A stretch of DNA of 64,000 nucleotides from the NCBI RefSeq assembly GCF_009931615.1, contig NZ_CP046620.1:1131501-1195500 (forward strand). Direction: 5' to 3'. Origin of the DNA: Algicella marina. GTDB lineage: Bacteria > Pseudomonadota > Alphaproteobacteria > Rhodobacterales > Rhodobacteraceae. A program made the position numbers and the translations under genes. Positions 18,403 through 27,328 of this stretch are shown piece after piece (positions within the stretch are counted from its first letter, which is position 1; each line of letters opens with the position of its first letter). The notes below the pieces were generated by a model. The model saw only the letters and a program-made list of their open reading frames with translations. It searched no databases and was not told where the DNA came from.

Positions 18403-18423
18403 GGCCCGTTTGCCGGGCCTTTT
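18403..18423. terminator. Short hairpin between gltX and gltA
   Basis: GGCCCG (18403-18408), loop TTTGC, CGGGCC (18414-18419) is a perfect 6-bp stem. Read on the plus strand it is followed by TTTT; read in the direction of gltX it has no T-run. It sits 2 bases after the gltX stop, so it may partly separate gltX from gltA transcription. Weak evidence. Confidence 0.4.
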
Positions 18424-18425
18424 CG

Positions 18426-19841
18426 TCAGTGCGGGACTGCTTCGCCGGTGGCGGCATCCTCCAGCCGTGCGAGGCTCTCTTCCTGTCCGAGTATCTCCAT
18501 CATATCGAATACGGAGGGAGATATGGTGCGGCCGGTCAGCGCGGCGCGCATTGGTTGAGCGACCTTGCCGAGCTTGAGTTCCTCCTCGTCCGCGAAGTGC
18601 TTAACCGCCTCCTGGATATTCTCTGCTGTCCAATCTACATTTTGCAAGCGCGAAGTCAATTGTTTCAGCATACCACGGGATACCGTATCGAGTTGCCTGG
18701 CGGCTTTCTCATCCGGTTCGAACGGGCGTGATCCTAGAATAAAGTGCGCCATTTCAAGCAATTCCGGGATAGTCTTCGCCCTATCGCGCAGCCCGGGCGC
18801 TGCTGCACGCAGTGCCATAACCTGCGACGTTGTAAAGCCCGGACCGTTTTGCGCCGCAACAAATTTGCTCAGTTCAGACAGGATTTCCTCCGCTTCCATA
18901 CTGCGGATGTGTTGCCCGGAAATGCTTTCCAGTTTCTTAAAGTCAAATCTTGCCGGAGATTTGCCAATCGTGTCGAGCGTGAACCAGTCGATCGCCTGCT
19001 CCGTCGTAAAAAATTCATCGTCGCCGTGGCTCCAGCCGAGACGTGCAAGGTAGTTGCGCATCGCCGCCGCCGGGTAACCCATGTCGCGGTAGGCCTCGAC
19101 ACCAAGGGCGCCATGGCGTTTCGACAGCTTGGCGCCATCCGGACCATGGATCAGCGGAATGTGGGCGAAGACAGGCAGATCCCAGCCGTTGGCTTTGTAG
19201 ATCAGCGACTGGCGGGCCGCATTCGTCAGGTGATCATCGCCGCGGATCACGTGGGTTACGCCCATATCATGATCATCGACGACAACGGCTAGCATGTAGG
19301 TGGGTGAGCCGTCAGACCGCAGCAGGATAAGATCATCGAGCGTTTCGTTCTTCCAGGTGACGCTGCCCTGCACCGCATCTTCAACCGCCGTCTCTCCGGT
19401 TTGCGGGGCCTTGAGCCTGACGACGTAGGGCAGGTCGGTTTCCTCGACGCTGTTGCGCCACGGTGAACGGAACAGCGGCGGCCTGCCGGCGGCTTTCGCG
19501 GCCTCGCGATAGGTGTCGATCTCTTCCTTGGTGGCGTAGCATTTATAAGCTGTGCCGTTGGCCAACATCTGATGGGCGACTTCCGTGTGGCGTGGCGCCC
19601 GTTCAGCCTGGCTGACAGGTTCATCGTCCCAGTCAAGGCCGAGCCAGCGCAGGCCGGCATAGATCGCCTCGGTCGCCTCGGGCGTGGAACGGGCCTTGTC
19701 GGTATCTTCGATCCGCAGCAGGAACTTGCCCTGGTGATGGCGGGCAAAGAGCCAGTTGAAGAGGGCCGTGCGGGCGCCGCCGATATGCAGGTAGCCTGTG
19801 GGCGAGGGGGCGAAGCGGGTGACGACGGGGGTGGCGCTCAT
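18426..19841 (-). CDS. gltX: Glutamyl-tRNA synthetase
   Basis: Charges tRNAGlu (and in many alphaproteobacteria also tRNAGln, later amidated by GatCAB). The 471-residue class I enzyme has [20 protein letters not shown] with the HIGH-type motif [18 protein letters not shown], and the KMSKS-type KLSKRHG. The C-terminal anticodon-binding part follows. Base composition drops in the 3' half: 18601-18660 has only 27 G+C in 60 by my count, unlike its neighbours, which suggests a recombined segment. ATG at 19841; comEC starts divergently about 90 bases away. Confidence 0.95.
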   Translation of the reverse strand: MSATPVVTRFAPSPTGYLHIGGARTALFNWLFARHHQGKFLLRIEDTDKARSTPEATEAIYAGLRWLGLDWDDEPVSQAERAPRHTEVAHQMLANGTAYKCYATKEEIDTYREAAKAAGRPPLFRSPWRNSVEETDLPYVVRLKAPQTGETAVEDAVQGSVTWKNETLDDLILLRSDGSPTYMLAVVVDDHDMGVTHVIRGDDHLTNAARQSLIYKANGWDLPVFAHIPLIHGPDGAKLSKRHGALGVEAYRDMGYPAAAMRNYLARLGWSHGDDEFFTTEQAIDWFTLDTIGKSPARFDFKKLESISGQHIRSMEAEEILSELSKFVAAQNGPGFTTSQVMALRAAAPGLRDRAKTIPELLEMAHFILGSRPFEPDEKAARQLDTVSRGMLKQLTSRLQNVDWTAENIQEAVKHFADEEELKLGKVAQPMRAALTGRTISPSVFDMMEILGQEESLARLEDAATGEAVPH

Positions 19842-19933
19842 GCGGGGAGACCTCTCGTTTGCCCTGCGGGGGCGTTAACTTGTTGGCAACCATGATGCCG
19901 GTAGCCTTTGGCGCGAGTTTTAGGCGAAGTGGC

Positions 19934-22009
19934 ATGGGAAGAACAAGGGCGCGGCTGGCTGCGGCGCTGCGCGATCTCGCCGAAGCGCAGCGGGGCACTG
20001 GATTTTTGTGGTCGCCGGTGGCGCTGGGAACGGGCATCGTCGTGTATTTCTCGCTGCTGGAGGAACCGGGAGCGGGTGTGCTGGCCTGTCTTTGCGGGAT
20101 ATCGGCAGCCTGCTGCTGGCTGGCGCGGCGGTGGCATTTCACGCCCATCATGCTGATGGGGCTGGTGGCGGCAGGCGTTGTACTGGCGGCCTTGCAGACG
20201 GAGCGCGTGCGGGCGCCGGTGCTGGCGGGCGATTATCGCGGACCGGTAACGGGGCGGTTGATCGGGCTTGACCGCTCTGCCGCCAACCATGTGCGGGTGA
20301 CGCTGGACCGTGTGGTGCTGCCCGGCCGGACGGAGGTGCCGGAGCGGGTGCGCGTCTCGCTGGCGGGCTTCATTGCGCCGGGAGCGCTGGAACCGGGGGC
20401 GACAATCATGATGCAGGCATGGATCGCGCCGCCGAATGCGCCGGTTGAGCCGGGCGGATTCGATTTTCGCCGCCATGCGTGGTTTCAGAAGATCGGCGCG
20501 GTCGGCTATACCCGCGATCCGGTGATGGTGGCCGAACCGCCGGGGCGCCAGGGACCGGCATTGAAGATATTCGCGCTGCGGATGACGATGGCGGACTGGT
20601 TGCGGCTGCGGATGGACGCGGAAGCGGGGCCGTTCGCCGCTGCGATTCTGACCGGCGACCGCTCCGCCATCGACCCGTCGCAGATGCAGGACCTGCGGGT
20701 TTCCAACCTGGCGCATTTGCTGGCGATCTCGGGGCTGCATATGGGTTTGCTGACCGGGTTCGTCTTTGCTGTCGTACGGCTGGCGCTGGCGTTGCCGCCT
20801 GGATTGGCGCTGTGGCTGCCGGCGAAGAAACTGGCTGCGGCCGCGGCGCTGGCCTTCGGATTGTTCTACTTGGCGCTGTCGGGCGCGAGTGTGGCGACCC
20901 AGCGGGCGTTTGTCATGGCGGCGGTGGCGCTGTTGGCGGTGCTTCTGGACCGGCCGGTGCTGACCCTGCGGGCAGTGGCGATTGCGGCGCTGATCGTGCT
21001 GTTGCTCGACCCGGTGAGCATTACGGGACCGGGATTTCAGATGTCGTTCGCGGCGACGACGGCGCTGGTGGCCGCTTTCGCGGCGCTGCGGCCGACGCGT
21101 GCGTGGCAGGCGCTTGGGCGCGGGCGGTTGCGGTATCTGAAGTGGTTCGTGGTGCTGGCGATCACGTCTTTCGTTGCCGGAGCGGCGACGGCGCCCTTTT
21201 CCGCGTATCATTTCAACGCACTGGGGAAATACGGCTATTTAGCCAACCTTACGGCCGTGCCGGCCATGGGCCTGCTGGTGGTTCCATCGGCAATGGCGGC
21301 GCTGCTGCTGGCGCCGATCGGGCTGGCGGAGGTGCCGTTGGCGGTGATGAGTGCGGGCATCCACCACATCCTGCGGGTCGCCCATTGGGCGGCAACGCGG
21401 GAAGATGCGCTGTTGCACATTGCCACCGGGCCGTCATCCGTTTTGCCCCTGATTACGCTGGGCGCGCTGATGCTGTTTCTGTTGCGGGGACGGATGCGGC
21501 TGGCCGGACTGGGGCCGGCGGTGCTGGCGCTGTTGGTGTGGCAAAGCCCGGAACGGCCACTGCTGCTGGTGGCGGAAAACGGGCGGATGATGGGGCTGCT
21601 GATGCGGGAGGGGCGGGTGCTGAGCGCGGGACGCGGCAACGGGTTCGCCGCCGGGATCTGGCTGGAAAACGACGGCAGCGGCGCCGATCCGGCGGCGGCG
21701 TTCGCGCGTGAAGGTTTGCGGCGGGATGACGACGGCAACATCCTGGGCGATTTGCCGGGAGTGGGAGCTGTGCTCTGGACCGGCCGCGAAACCGTGGCGG
21801 GATGCGGGAAGGCGATGGTGATCGTGGGGCCGAAACTCTCGGGTTCGGACGCTGGGGGATGCTTGCTGGTCGGAAAGGAGGCGCTGGCGGCAGGCGGCGC
21901 GCATGCGTTGGTGATGCGCGGCGGCGAGCTGAAACTGGAGACGGTCGCCGACCGCAGCGGCGTGCGCCCGTGGACTGTCGGAAGGATCGGCGGCGGCCGC
22001 AAGCCGTGA
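19934..22009 (+). CDS. comEC: ComEC/Rec2-family DNA uptake channel protein
   Basis: An integral membrane protein that, in competent bacteria, carries single-stranded DNA across the inner membrane. About 691 residues. N-terminal membrane helices are followed by a soluble OB-like domain (DUF4131-type, around residues 85-210), then the competence domain with SNLAHLLAISGLHMGLLTG and about eight more helices. The C-terminal 150 residues are soluble but show no HxHxDH motif, so the metallo-beta-lactamase nuclease domain of Gram-positive ComEC is lacking or degenerate. I choose the ATG at 19934; an in-frame ATG at 19892 would add 14 residues. Divergent from gltX. Confidence 0.9.
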   Translation: MGRTRARLAAALRDLAEAQRGTGFLWSPVALGTGIVVYFSLLEEPGAGVLACLCGISAACCWLARRWHFTPIMLMGLVAAGVVLAALQTERVRAPVLAGDYRGPVTGRLIGLDRSAANHVRVTLDRVVLPGRTEVPERVRVSLAGFIAPGALEPGATIMMQAWIAPPNAPVEPGGFDFRRHAWFQKIGAVGYTRDPVMVAEPPGRQGPALKIFALRMTMADWLRLRMDAEAGPFAAAILTGDRSAIDPSQMQDLRVSNLAHLLAISGLHMGLLTGFVFAVVRLALALPPGLALWLPAKKLAAAAALAFGLFYLALSGASVATQRAFVMAAVALLAVLLDRPVLTLRAVAIAALIVLLLDPVSITGPGFQMSFAATTALVAAFAALRPTRAWQALGRGRLRYLKWFVVLAITSFVAGAATAPFSAYHFNALGKYGYLANLTAVPAMGLLVVPSAMAALLLAPIGLAEVPLAVMSAGIHHILRVAHWAATREDALLHIATGPSSVLPLITLGALMLFLLRGRMRLAGLGPAVLALLVWQSPERPLLLVAENGRMMGLLMREGRVLSAGRGNGFAAGIWLENDGSGADPAAAFAREGLRRDDDGNILGDLPGVGAVLWTGRETVAGCGKAMVIVGPKLSGSDAGGCLLVGKEALAAGGAHALVMRGGELKLETVADRSGVRPWTVGRIGGGRKP

Positions 22010-22235
22010 GCGGAGTTTCTGCCCCGTAAATTTTGAACGGCGGGCGAAGCTGTCGCGAAGTGCGGGAAGCGCCCACCGTACCGTGATTATCAGCACCGGT
22101 GTGGCAAGGCGGCTACCTCCGGACACCGGCGGGTGCCTCTCCGGGCATATGGCCGCGAAGCCGAGAGTGGCGGACGCCAGGGAGCGCCGGCTTGCACAGT
22201 GACCGGGGTTTTGCGGGTCGGGTCCGCTGCCGCAC

Positions 22236-22919
22236 TCAGTAGGAGCGGATCAGGCCGACGAGTTTGCCTTGCACATCCACCTGATCGGCGCCGTAGAGGC
22301 GGGTCTCGTAGGCCGGGTTGGCAGCCTCCAGCGCGATGGCGCTGCCACGGCGGCGCAGGCGCTTGAGTGTCGCCTCCTGCCCGTCGACGAGAGCGACAAC
22401 GATATCACCGTTGTTGGCGGTGTTCTGTTCGCGGATGACGACGATGTCGCCGTTGTTGATGCCCGCGTTGATCATCGAGTCGCCCTTCACTTCCAGAGCG
22501 AAGTGACGGGCCTGGCCGGAAACCATGTCCGACGGGATCGAGACATGGCGGGCGACCTGCTCTATGGCGGCAATCGGTGTGCCGGCGGCGATCTGGCCCA
22601 TGACCGCGAGGGTCACGACCTCTCCACCCATCGGGAAATCGGGTTCCGCGTCAGTGTTGCGGGCCGGCTTCCGGTGAAGCTGCGTGACATTGCCGCCGTC
22701 AATCGCATCTGGCAGTTTCACGATTTCGAGGGCGCGGGCCCGGTGCGGCAGGCGGCGGATGAATCCGCGTTCCTCCAGTGCCGTGATCAGCCTGTGGATC
22801 CCGGACTTGGAGCGCAGGTCCAGCGCCTCCTTCATCTCGTCGAACGATGGCGGCACACCGTCACGCTGCACCCGTTTGTGGATGAATTCCAGAAGATCCA
22901 TCTGTTTTTTCGTCAACAT
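22236..22919 (-). CDS. lexA: LexA SOS repressor
   Basis: Represses DNA-damage genes and self-cleaves when bound to RecA filaments. The 227-residue protein has an N-terminal winged helix ([32 protein letters not shown]) and a C-terminal S24 peptidase domain. The cleavage site is Ala112-Gly113 ([10 protein letters not shown]), with catalytic Ser148 (KGDSM) and Lys186 (EATLKRL), all intact. Upstream lies its own promoter overlapped by a LexA box (23040-23068), showing autorepression. It is downstream of moeA on the same strand but separated by 172 bases. The 226 bases after it, up to the convergent comEC, hold no gene. Confidence 0.97.
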   Translation of the reverse strand: MLTKKQMDLLEFIHKRVQRDGVPPSFDEMKEALDLRSKSGIHRLITALEERGFIRRLPHRARALEIVKLPDAIDGGNVTQLHRKPARNTDAEPDFPMGGEVVTLAVMGQIAAGTPIAAIEQVARHVSIPSDMVSGQARHFALEVKGDSMINAGINNGDIVVIREQNTANNGDIVVALVDGQEATLKRLRRRGSAIALEAANPAYETRLYGADQVDVQGKLVGLIRSY

Positions 22920-23039
22920 GTCCGGCCCCGTTCCTTGTCTGCTCGAAAGACGTATCGTCAGGCTTTTGGTTTCAGTCGTCGTGCCAATGCGGCCCTTTGC
23001 GCGGACCTTTCAGCAACAATTCTCGTTTCGTTCTTTTCG

Positions 23040-23068
23040 GTTCTAGAAGTGTTCCTGTTTTGTGTCAA
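23040..23068 (-). promoter_or_regulatory. lexA promoter with overlapping LexA box
   Basis: On the minus strand a consensus -35 TTGACA (23063-23068) is followed by a 17-base spacer and TAGAAC (23040-23045) as -10. A direct repeat GAAC-N7-GAAC (23040-23054), the alphaproteobacterial LexA operator form, covers the -10 and the downstream part of the spacer. Binding would block RNA polymerase. The site is about 120 bases upstream of the lexA ATG, giving a fairly long leader. Confidence 0.88.
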
Positions 23069-23091
23069 GAAATTCCGTGTCTTGGCCGCGA

Positions 23092-24264
23092 TCAGAGCGC
23101 GAGGCACCGGATGTCCTGGCCAGCGGGGGCCGCCTTCGCGTGAGGAGGGCGGATGGCGAGGGTATCTGACGCGTGGAGGACGGAGAGAAGCGAACTGTCC
23201 TGGCAATCGAACACCGTGACGGAGCCGTCAGGTTCGCGGCGGGCGCGCATATAGTGCTCTCGCGGGCCGTTGGCGGGCAATGCATGGGCAAGCGGCGCGG
23301 TGAAGGCGCGGTCGGGCGCCGGCAGGCCGAGGAAGGCGTGAATTGCCGGTTCGATGAACAATGTGCCGCAGACCATCGCCGACACCGGATTGCCTGGCAG
23401 ACCAAGCATCGGGGTGCCGCCGAGGCGGCCGGCCATCAGCGGTTTGCCGGGACGCATGGCGATCTTGTAGAAGCTGAGATCGAGGCCTTCATCGGCGGCG
23501 GTGGATTGCACGAGGTCGTGGTCGCCGACCGATGCACCGCCGAGGGTGATGATCAGGTCAGCGTCGCGCGCAGAGGCGAAGGCCGCGCGGAGGCTGTCGG
23601 GAGTGTCGCGGGCTATCGGTAGCAGGCGCGGCTGGCCACCGGCGCGGGCGATTAGGGCCGCGAGGCCGAAATTGTTGGAACTGACAATCTGATCCGGGCC
23701 GGGGACTTCTCCCGGCATAACAAGTTCGTCGCCGGTGGGGATCAGGGCGATGACCGGGCGACGGCGCACCGTGAGCTTCGGGCAGTTCATGGCGGCAGCG
23801 AGCGCGATGTCGCGCGGTGAGAGGCGGCGGGGCGAGGGAATCTCGGCGCCGGTGAAGAAGTCGCCGCCGGCCGGGCGGATATGGGCACCGGGGCGGGCGG
23901 CCTCACGCACCGTGATCCTGTCGCCGCTGCGGTCGGCATCTTCCTGGATGAGGATCGTGTCGGCACTGTCGGGCACCGGTGCGCCGGTGAAGATGCGGAC
24001 GGCCTCGCCCATTCCGACCTTGCCGGTAAAGGCGCGGCCGGCGGCAGCCTCACCGATTACCCGCAGGTTGGCTCCGGCCGGCGCCTCGTCGGCGCGGAGG
24101 GCGTAGCCATCCATGGCTGAGGCGGCAAAGGGTGGTTGGGTGCGGGTGGCGACAATCGGGGCGGCGAGGGCGCGGGTGTCGGCTGCGTCCAGCGGTACGT
24201 CTTCGGTGCCGGTCGGCGAAATCAGGGCGAGCACCTGCGCCAGAGCCTCGGCAACGGGGATCAT
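23092..24264 (-). CDS. moeA: Molybdopterin molybdenumtransferase MoeA
   Basis: Inserts molybdate into adenylylated molybdopterin to form the molybdenum cofactor. About 390 residues with FAASAMDGYALRA, GAPVPDSADTILIQED, IPTGDELVMPGE and GLPGNPVSAMVC, the usual MoeA blocks across its four domains. The ATG at 24264 overlaps the moaC stop by one base and is preferred; an upstream in-frame start would add 22 unrelated residues. Last gene of the trpGDC-moaC-moeA series, and the lexA promoter lies just past its stop. Confidence 0.96.
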   Translation of the reverse strand: MIPVAEALAQVLALISPTGTEDVPLDAADTRALAAPIVATRTQPPFAASAMDGYALRADEAPAGANLRVIGEAAAGRAFTGKVGMGEAVRIFTGAPVPDSADTILIQEDADRSGDRITVREAARPGAHIRPAGGDFFTGAEIPSPRRLSPRDIALAAAMNCPKLTVRRRPVIALIPTGDELVMPGEVPGPDQIVSSNNFGLAALIARAGGQPRLLPIARDTPDSLRAAFASARDADLIITLGGASVGDHDLVQSTAADEGLDLSFYKIAMRPGKPLMAGRLGGTPMLGLPGNPVSAMVCGTLFIEPAIHAFLGLPAPDRAFTAPLAHALPANGPREHYMRARREPDGSVTVFDCQDSSLLSVLHASDTLAIRPPHAKAAPAGQDIRCLAL

Positions 24265-24746
24265 CACCCGGCCTCGTAGCGGCCGGATTTGCCGCCATCC
24301 TTGAAGGTGAGACGGATATCCCCGATGCACATTGCGCGATCTACGGCCTTGAGCATGTCATAGACAGTCAGCGCGGCGGTGGAGACGGCGGTCAGCGCCT
24401 CCATTTCCACGCCGGTCTGGCCGGTGGTGCGGACCGTGGCGGTGATCTCGACGCGGGGCGGTTCTGACTCCGTTGTGAGATCCAGCGTCACCTTCGACAG
24501 CGCCAACGGATGACACAATGGGATGAGATCGGCGGTTTTCTTGGCGCCCATGATGCCGGCTAGTCGGGCTACAGCGAGGACGTCGCCCTTGCGGGCGCGA
24601 CCATCCTGCACCATCGCCAGCGTTTCCGGCTCCATCGATACGGTGCCGCGCGCGGTGGCGGTGCGCGTTGTCACGGCCTTGTCGGAGACATCGACCATGT
24701 GGGCCGCGCCGGCTTCGTCAAAATGGGTGAGGCGACGTTCGCTCAT
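24264..24746 (-). CDS. moaC: Cyclic pyranopterin monophosphate synthase MoaC
   Basis: With MoaA, converts GTP to cyclic pyranopterin monophosphate, the first step of molybdenum cofactor synthesis. The 160-residue protein has the N-terminal [30 protein letters not shown] with the catalytic Lys and the conserved Cys-His, [20 protein letters not shown] and the C-terminal KDGGKSG. The start overlaps the trpC stop by 4 bases and the stop overlaps moeA by 1 base. The coupling of Trp and Moco genes has no metabolic logic I can see but appears to be lineage-typical. Confidence 0.97.
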   Translation of the reverse strand: MSERRLTHFDEAGAAHMVDVSDKAVTTRTATARGTVSMEPETLAMVQDGRARKGDVLAVARLAGIMGAKKTADLIPLCHPLALSKVTLDLTTESEPPRVEITATVRTTGQTGVEMEALTAVSTAALTVYDMLKAVDRAMCIGDIRLTFKDGGKSGRYEAG

Positions 24747-25552
24747 GGTGCCGGCGGCCGGTAGGGGTTGGCCAGTAGGGCGCGGGTGGCCTCGGTGACA
24801 TTGTCCTGCCGCATCAGCGACTCGCCGATGAGGAAGCTGCGGACGCCATACTGGGCGAGTTCGGAAAGATCGTCCGGCGTGGAAAGACCGGACTCGGAGA
24901 CGATGATCTTCCCCTCCGGAACATCGCGGATCAGTTGCTTGGTCGTTTCGATACTGGTTTCGAACGTGCGCAGATTGCGGTTGTTGATGCCGAACAGCCG
25001 GGCCTTCAGCTTGCAGGCGCGTTCAAGTTCGGGCAGGTCGTGCACCTCGACCAGCACATCCATGTCCCAGTCGGCGGCGGCGGCCTCCAGCTCCGTCGCC
25101 TGTTCGTCGGTGACCGTGGCCATGATGATCAGGATGCAATCGGCCCCAAGGGCCCGCGCCTCTGCGACCTGGTAGGGATCGTAGAGGAAATCCTTGCGCA
25201 GCACCGGCAGATCGACGGCGGCGCGGGCCTCGGTCAGGTATTCATCCTTTCCCTGAAAGCTGGGGCCGTCTGTGAGGACGGACAGACAGGCTGCGCCGGC
25301 CTCGGCATAGGCTTCGGCGAGGGCAGGTGGGTCGAACGCCTCGCGGATCAACCCCTTGGACGGGCTGGCCTTCTTGATTTCCGCAATGAGGCCGTAGCCC
25401 TCGACGCTGGCCGAGAGCAGGCGGTCGGCGAAATCACGGGTGGCGGGCGCATCCTTTGCGTCGGCCTCGACTTCCGCGAGGGGGCGTTCGGCCTTGCGGG
25501 CGGCAATTTCTTCGAGCTTGTAGGCTTTGATCTTCTCAAGAATGTCGGTCAT
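24743..25552 (-). CDS. trpC: Indole-3-glycerol phosphate synthase
   Basis: Closes the indole ring from carboxyphenylaminodeoxyribulose phosphate, the fourth step toward tryptophan. The 269-residue TIM barrel has [12 protein letters not shown], the [12 protein letters not shown] strand with the catalytic Lys, [11 protein letters not shown] and [13 protein letters not shown]. It is a monofunctional TrpC, without the fused PRA isomerase (trpF) domain found in enterics. 4-base overlaps join it to trpD upstream and moaC downstream. Confidence 0.97.
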   Translation of the reverse strand: MTDILEKIKAYKLEEIAARKAERPLAEVEADAKDAPATRDFADRLLSASVEGYGLIAEIKKASPSKGLIREAFDPPALAEAYAEAGAACLSVLTDGPSFQGKDEYLTEARAAVDLPVLRKDFLYDPYQVAEARALGADCILIIMATVTDEQATELEAAAADWDMDVLVEVHDLPELERACKLKARLFGINNRNLRTFETSIETTKQLIRDVPEGKIIVSESGLSTPDDLSELAQYGVRSFLIGESLMRQDNVTEATRALLANPYRPPAP

Positions 25553-26583
25553 GTGTCCTTCGGACCCAATCTCTGGGTCAGTTCGGCGAGGGCTTTCACC
25601 TTCGCGGCGGCCTTGCCGCTGTCGATGCTCTCGCGAGCCTGTTCGACGGCGGAAGGCAGGTTGGCCGCCGAACCGGCAATGACAAGTGCGGCGGCGGCGT
25701 TGTAGACCACGGCATCGCGGTAGGGCGAGGCCTGGCCTTCGAGAAGGGCGCGGAGGGCGATGGCGTTCTCGGCCGGTGTACCGCCGAGCAAAGCCTCGAA
25801 CGGATAGGTGGGCAGGCCCGCTTCCTCCGGATGGATTTCGCGTTCGGTGACCCTGCCGTCATCGAGTTCGGCGATGTGCGAGATGCCACAGATAGAGAGT
25901 TCGTCGGTGCCGTCGCCGCCATGGACGAGCCAGGCGCGATCCGACCCGAGGGCGGCGAGCGTCTCGGCCATCGGGCGCAGGAGATCGCGGGAATAAGCGC
26001 CGGTAAGCTGGCAGCGGACGCCGGCGGGATTGGTAAGCGGTCCCAGAATGTTGAACAGGGTGCGGGTGCCGAGCTCAGAACGGGCGGGCATGATGTGGCG
26101 CATTGCCGGGTGGTGCATCGGTGCCATCATGAAGGCGATGCCGACCTGTTCCAGCCCGGCTTCGACCACATCGGGACCAACCATGACGTTGAGCCCCAGT
26201 TCCGTCAGGGCATCGGCGGCGCCGGATTTCGACGAAAGGTTGCGGTTGCCATGCTTGGCCACGGTTACCCCGGCACCGGCAACGACGAAGGCCGTGGCGG
26301 TGGAGATGTTCAGCGTGCCCTTGCCGTCGCCGCCCGTGCCGACGATGTCCATCGCACCGGCCGGGGCCCTGACCCTACGGCACTTGGCGCGCATGACGGC
26401 GGCTGCGGCGGCGATCTCGTCGACCGTCTCACCGCGCACGCGCAGGGCCATGAGGAAGCCGCCCATCTGCGCCGGGGTCGCATTGCCCTCCATCAGGATG
26501 TCGAAGGCGGTTTCCGCCTCGGACCGGGAAAGCGGGCGATCGGCGGCGGCGGCGATGAGGGTCTTGAAATCGGGCGTGCTCAT
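25549..26583 (-). CDS. trpD: Anthranilate phosphoribosyltransferase
   Basis: Transfers phosphoribose from PRPP to anthranilate. The 344-residue protein contains the PRPP-binding [54 protein letters not shown]-type and [12 protein letters not shown] blocks, all diagnostic. It is not fused to the glutamine amidotransferase, which is the separate trpG just upstream (4-base overlap). Standard length and start. Confidence 0.97.
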   Translation of the reverse strand: MSTPDFKTLIAAAADRPLSRSEAETAFDILMEGNATPAQMGGFLMALRVRGETVDEIAAAAAVMRAKCRRVRAPAGAMDIVGTGGDGKGTLNISTATAFVVAGAGVTVAKHGNRNLSSKSGAADALTELGLNVMVGPDVVEAGLEQVGIAFMMAPMHHPAMRHIMPARSELGTRTLFNILGPLTNPAGVRCQLTGAYSRDLLRPMAETLAALGSDRAWLVHGGDGTDELSICGISHIAELDDGRVTEREIHPEEAGLPTYPFEALLGGTPAENAIALRALLEGQASPYRDAVVYNAAAALVIAGSAANLPSAVEQARESIDSGKAAAKVKALAELTQRLGPKDT

Positions 26584-27161
26584 GCCGGCACTTTGGCGAG
26601 GTCGAGAAAGTTCTGCAACATGGCGTGGCCATGTTCGGATCGGATGCTTTCCGGGTGGAACTGGATACCGTGTATTGGCAGGGTGCTGTGGCTGAGGCCC
26701 ATGATGGTGCCGTCCTCGAGTTCGGCGGTGACGGTCAACGCATCCGGCAGCGTTTCCCGCTCCACGACAAGGCTGTGGTAACGGGTTGCAGAGAGCGGTG
26801 AGGGCAGGCCGCGGAACAGGGTTTCGCCCTTGTGGTGCATGGTACCGGCCTTGCCGTGAACGATCTCCGAGTGGCGTTTGACGGTGCCACCGAAGACCTG
26901 CCCGATCGTCTGGTGGCCGAGGCAGACGCCGAGAAGCGGAATGCGGGTTTCGGCGGCAGCCTCGGTGAGGGCGAGGCAGATCCCTGCCTCGTTCGGGGTG
27001 CAGGGACCGGGGGACAGGACGATGGCCGAAGGGTTGAGGCCCATGGCGTCCTGAACGGTCAGGGCATCATTGCGATGCACGTCCACTTCTGCCCCCAAAT
27101 CGCCCAAATAATGCACAAGGTTGTAGGTGAAGCTGTCGTAATTGTCGATCAGGAGCAGCAT
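26580..27161 (-). CDS. trpG: Anthranilate synthase component II (glutamine amidotransferase)
   Basis: Supplies ammonia from glutamine to TrpE for anthranilate; such subunits can also serve PabA roles. The 193-residue class I amidotransferase has [29 protein letters not shown], the nucleophile Cys in [12 protein letters not shown], and the His-Glu pair in IQFHPESI. First gene of the operon trpG-trpD-trpC-moaC-moeA. The 167-base region upstream, shared with the divergent deacetylase-like gene, should hold both promoters; I see no clear leader peptide with Trp codons. Confidence 0.96.
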   Translation of the reverse strand: MLLLIDNYDSFTYNLVHYLGDLGAEVDVHRNDALTVQDAMGLNPSAIVLSPGPCTPNEAGICLALTEAAAETRIPLLGVCLGHQTIGQVFGGTVKRHSEIVHGKAGTMHHKGETLFRGLPSPLSATRYHSLVVERETLPDALTVTAELEDGTIMGLSHSTLPIHGIQFHPESIRSEHGHAMLQNFLDLAKVPA

Positions 27162-27328
27162 GGGAAGCCTTCCGCATTGTTACCGATGGGGACGCCTTTC
27201 GGACTGGCGAAGCCCGGCGGATCGACGCTATACATGCGGCGTGTCGCTTGGAAGGGTCAAGCGAAACCGGCAAAAAAACGCGGTGCTTCCGGTGTGAAGT
27301 ACCTAATTGTTGAGGAGTAACCGGAGCA

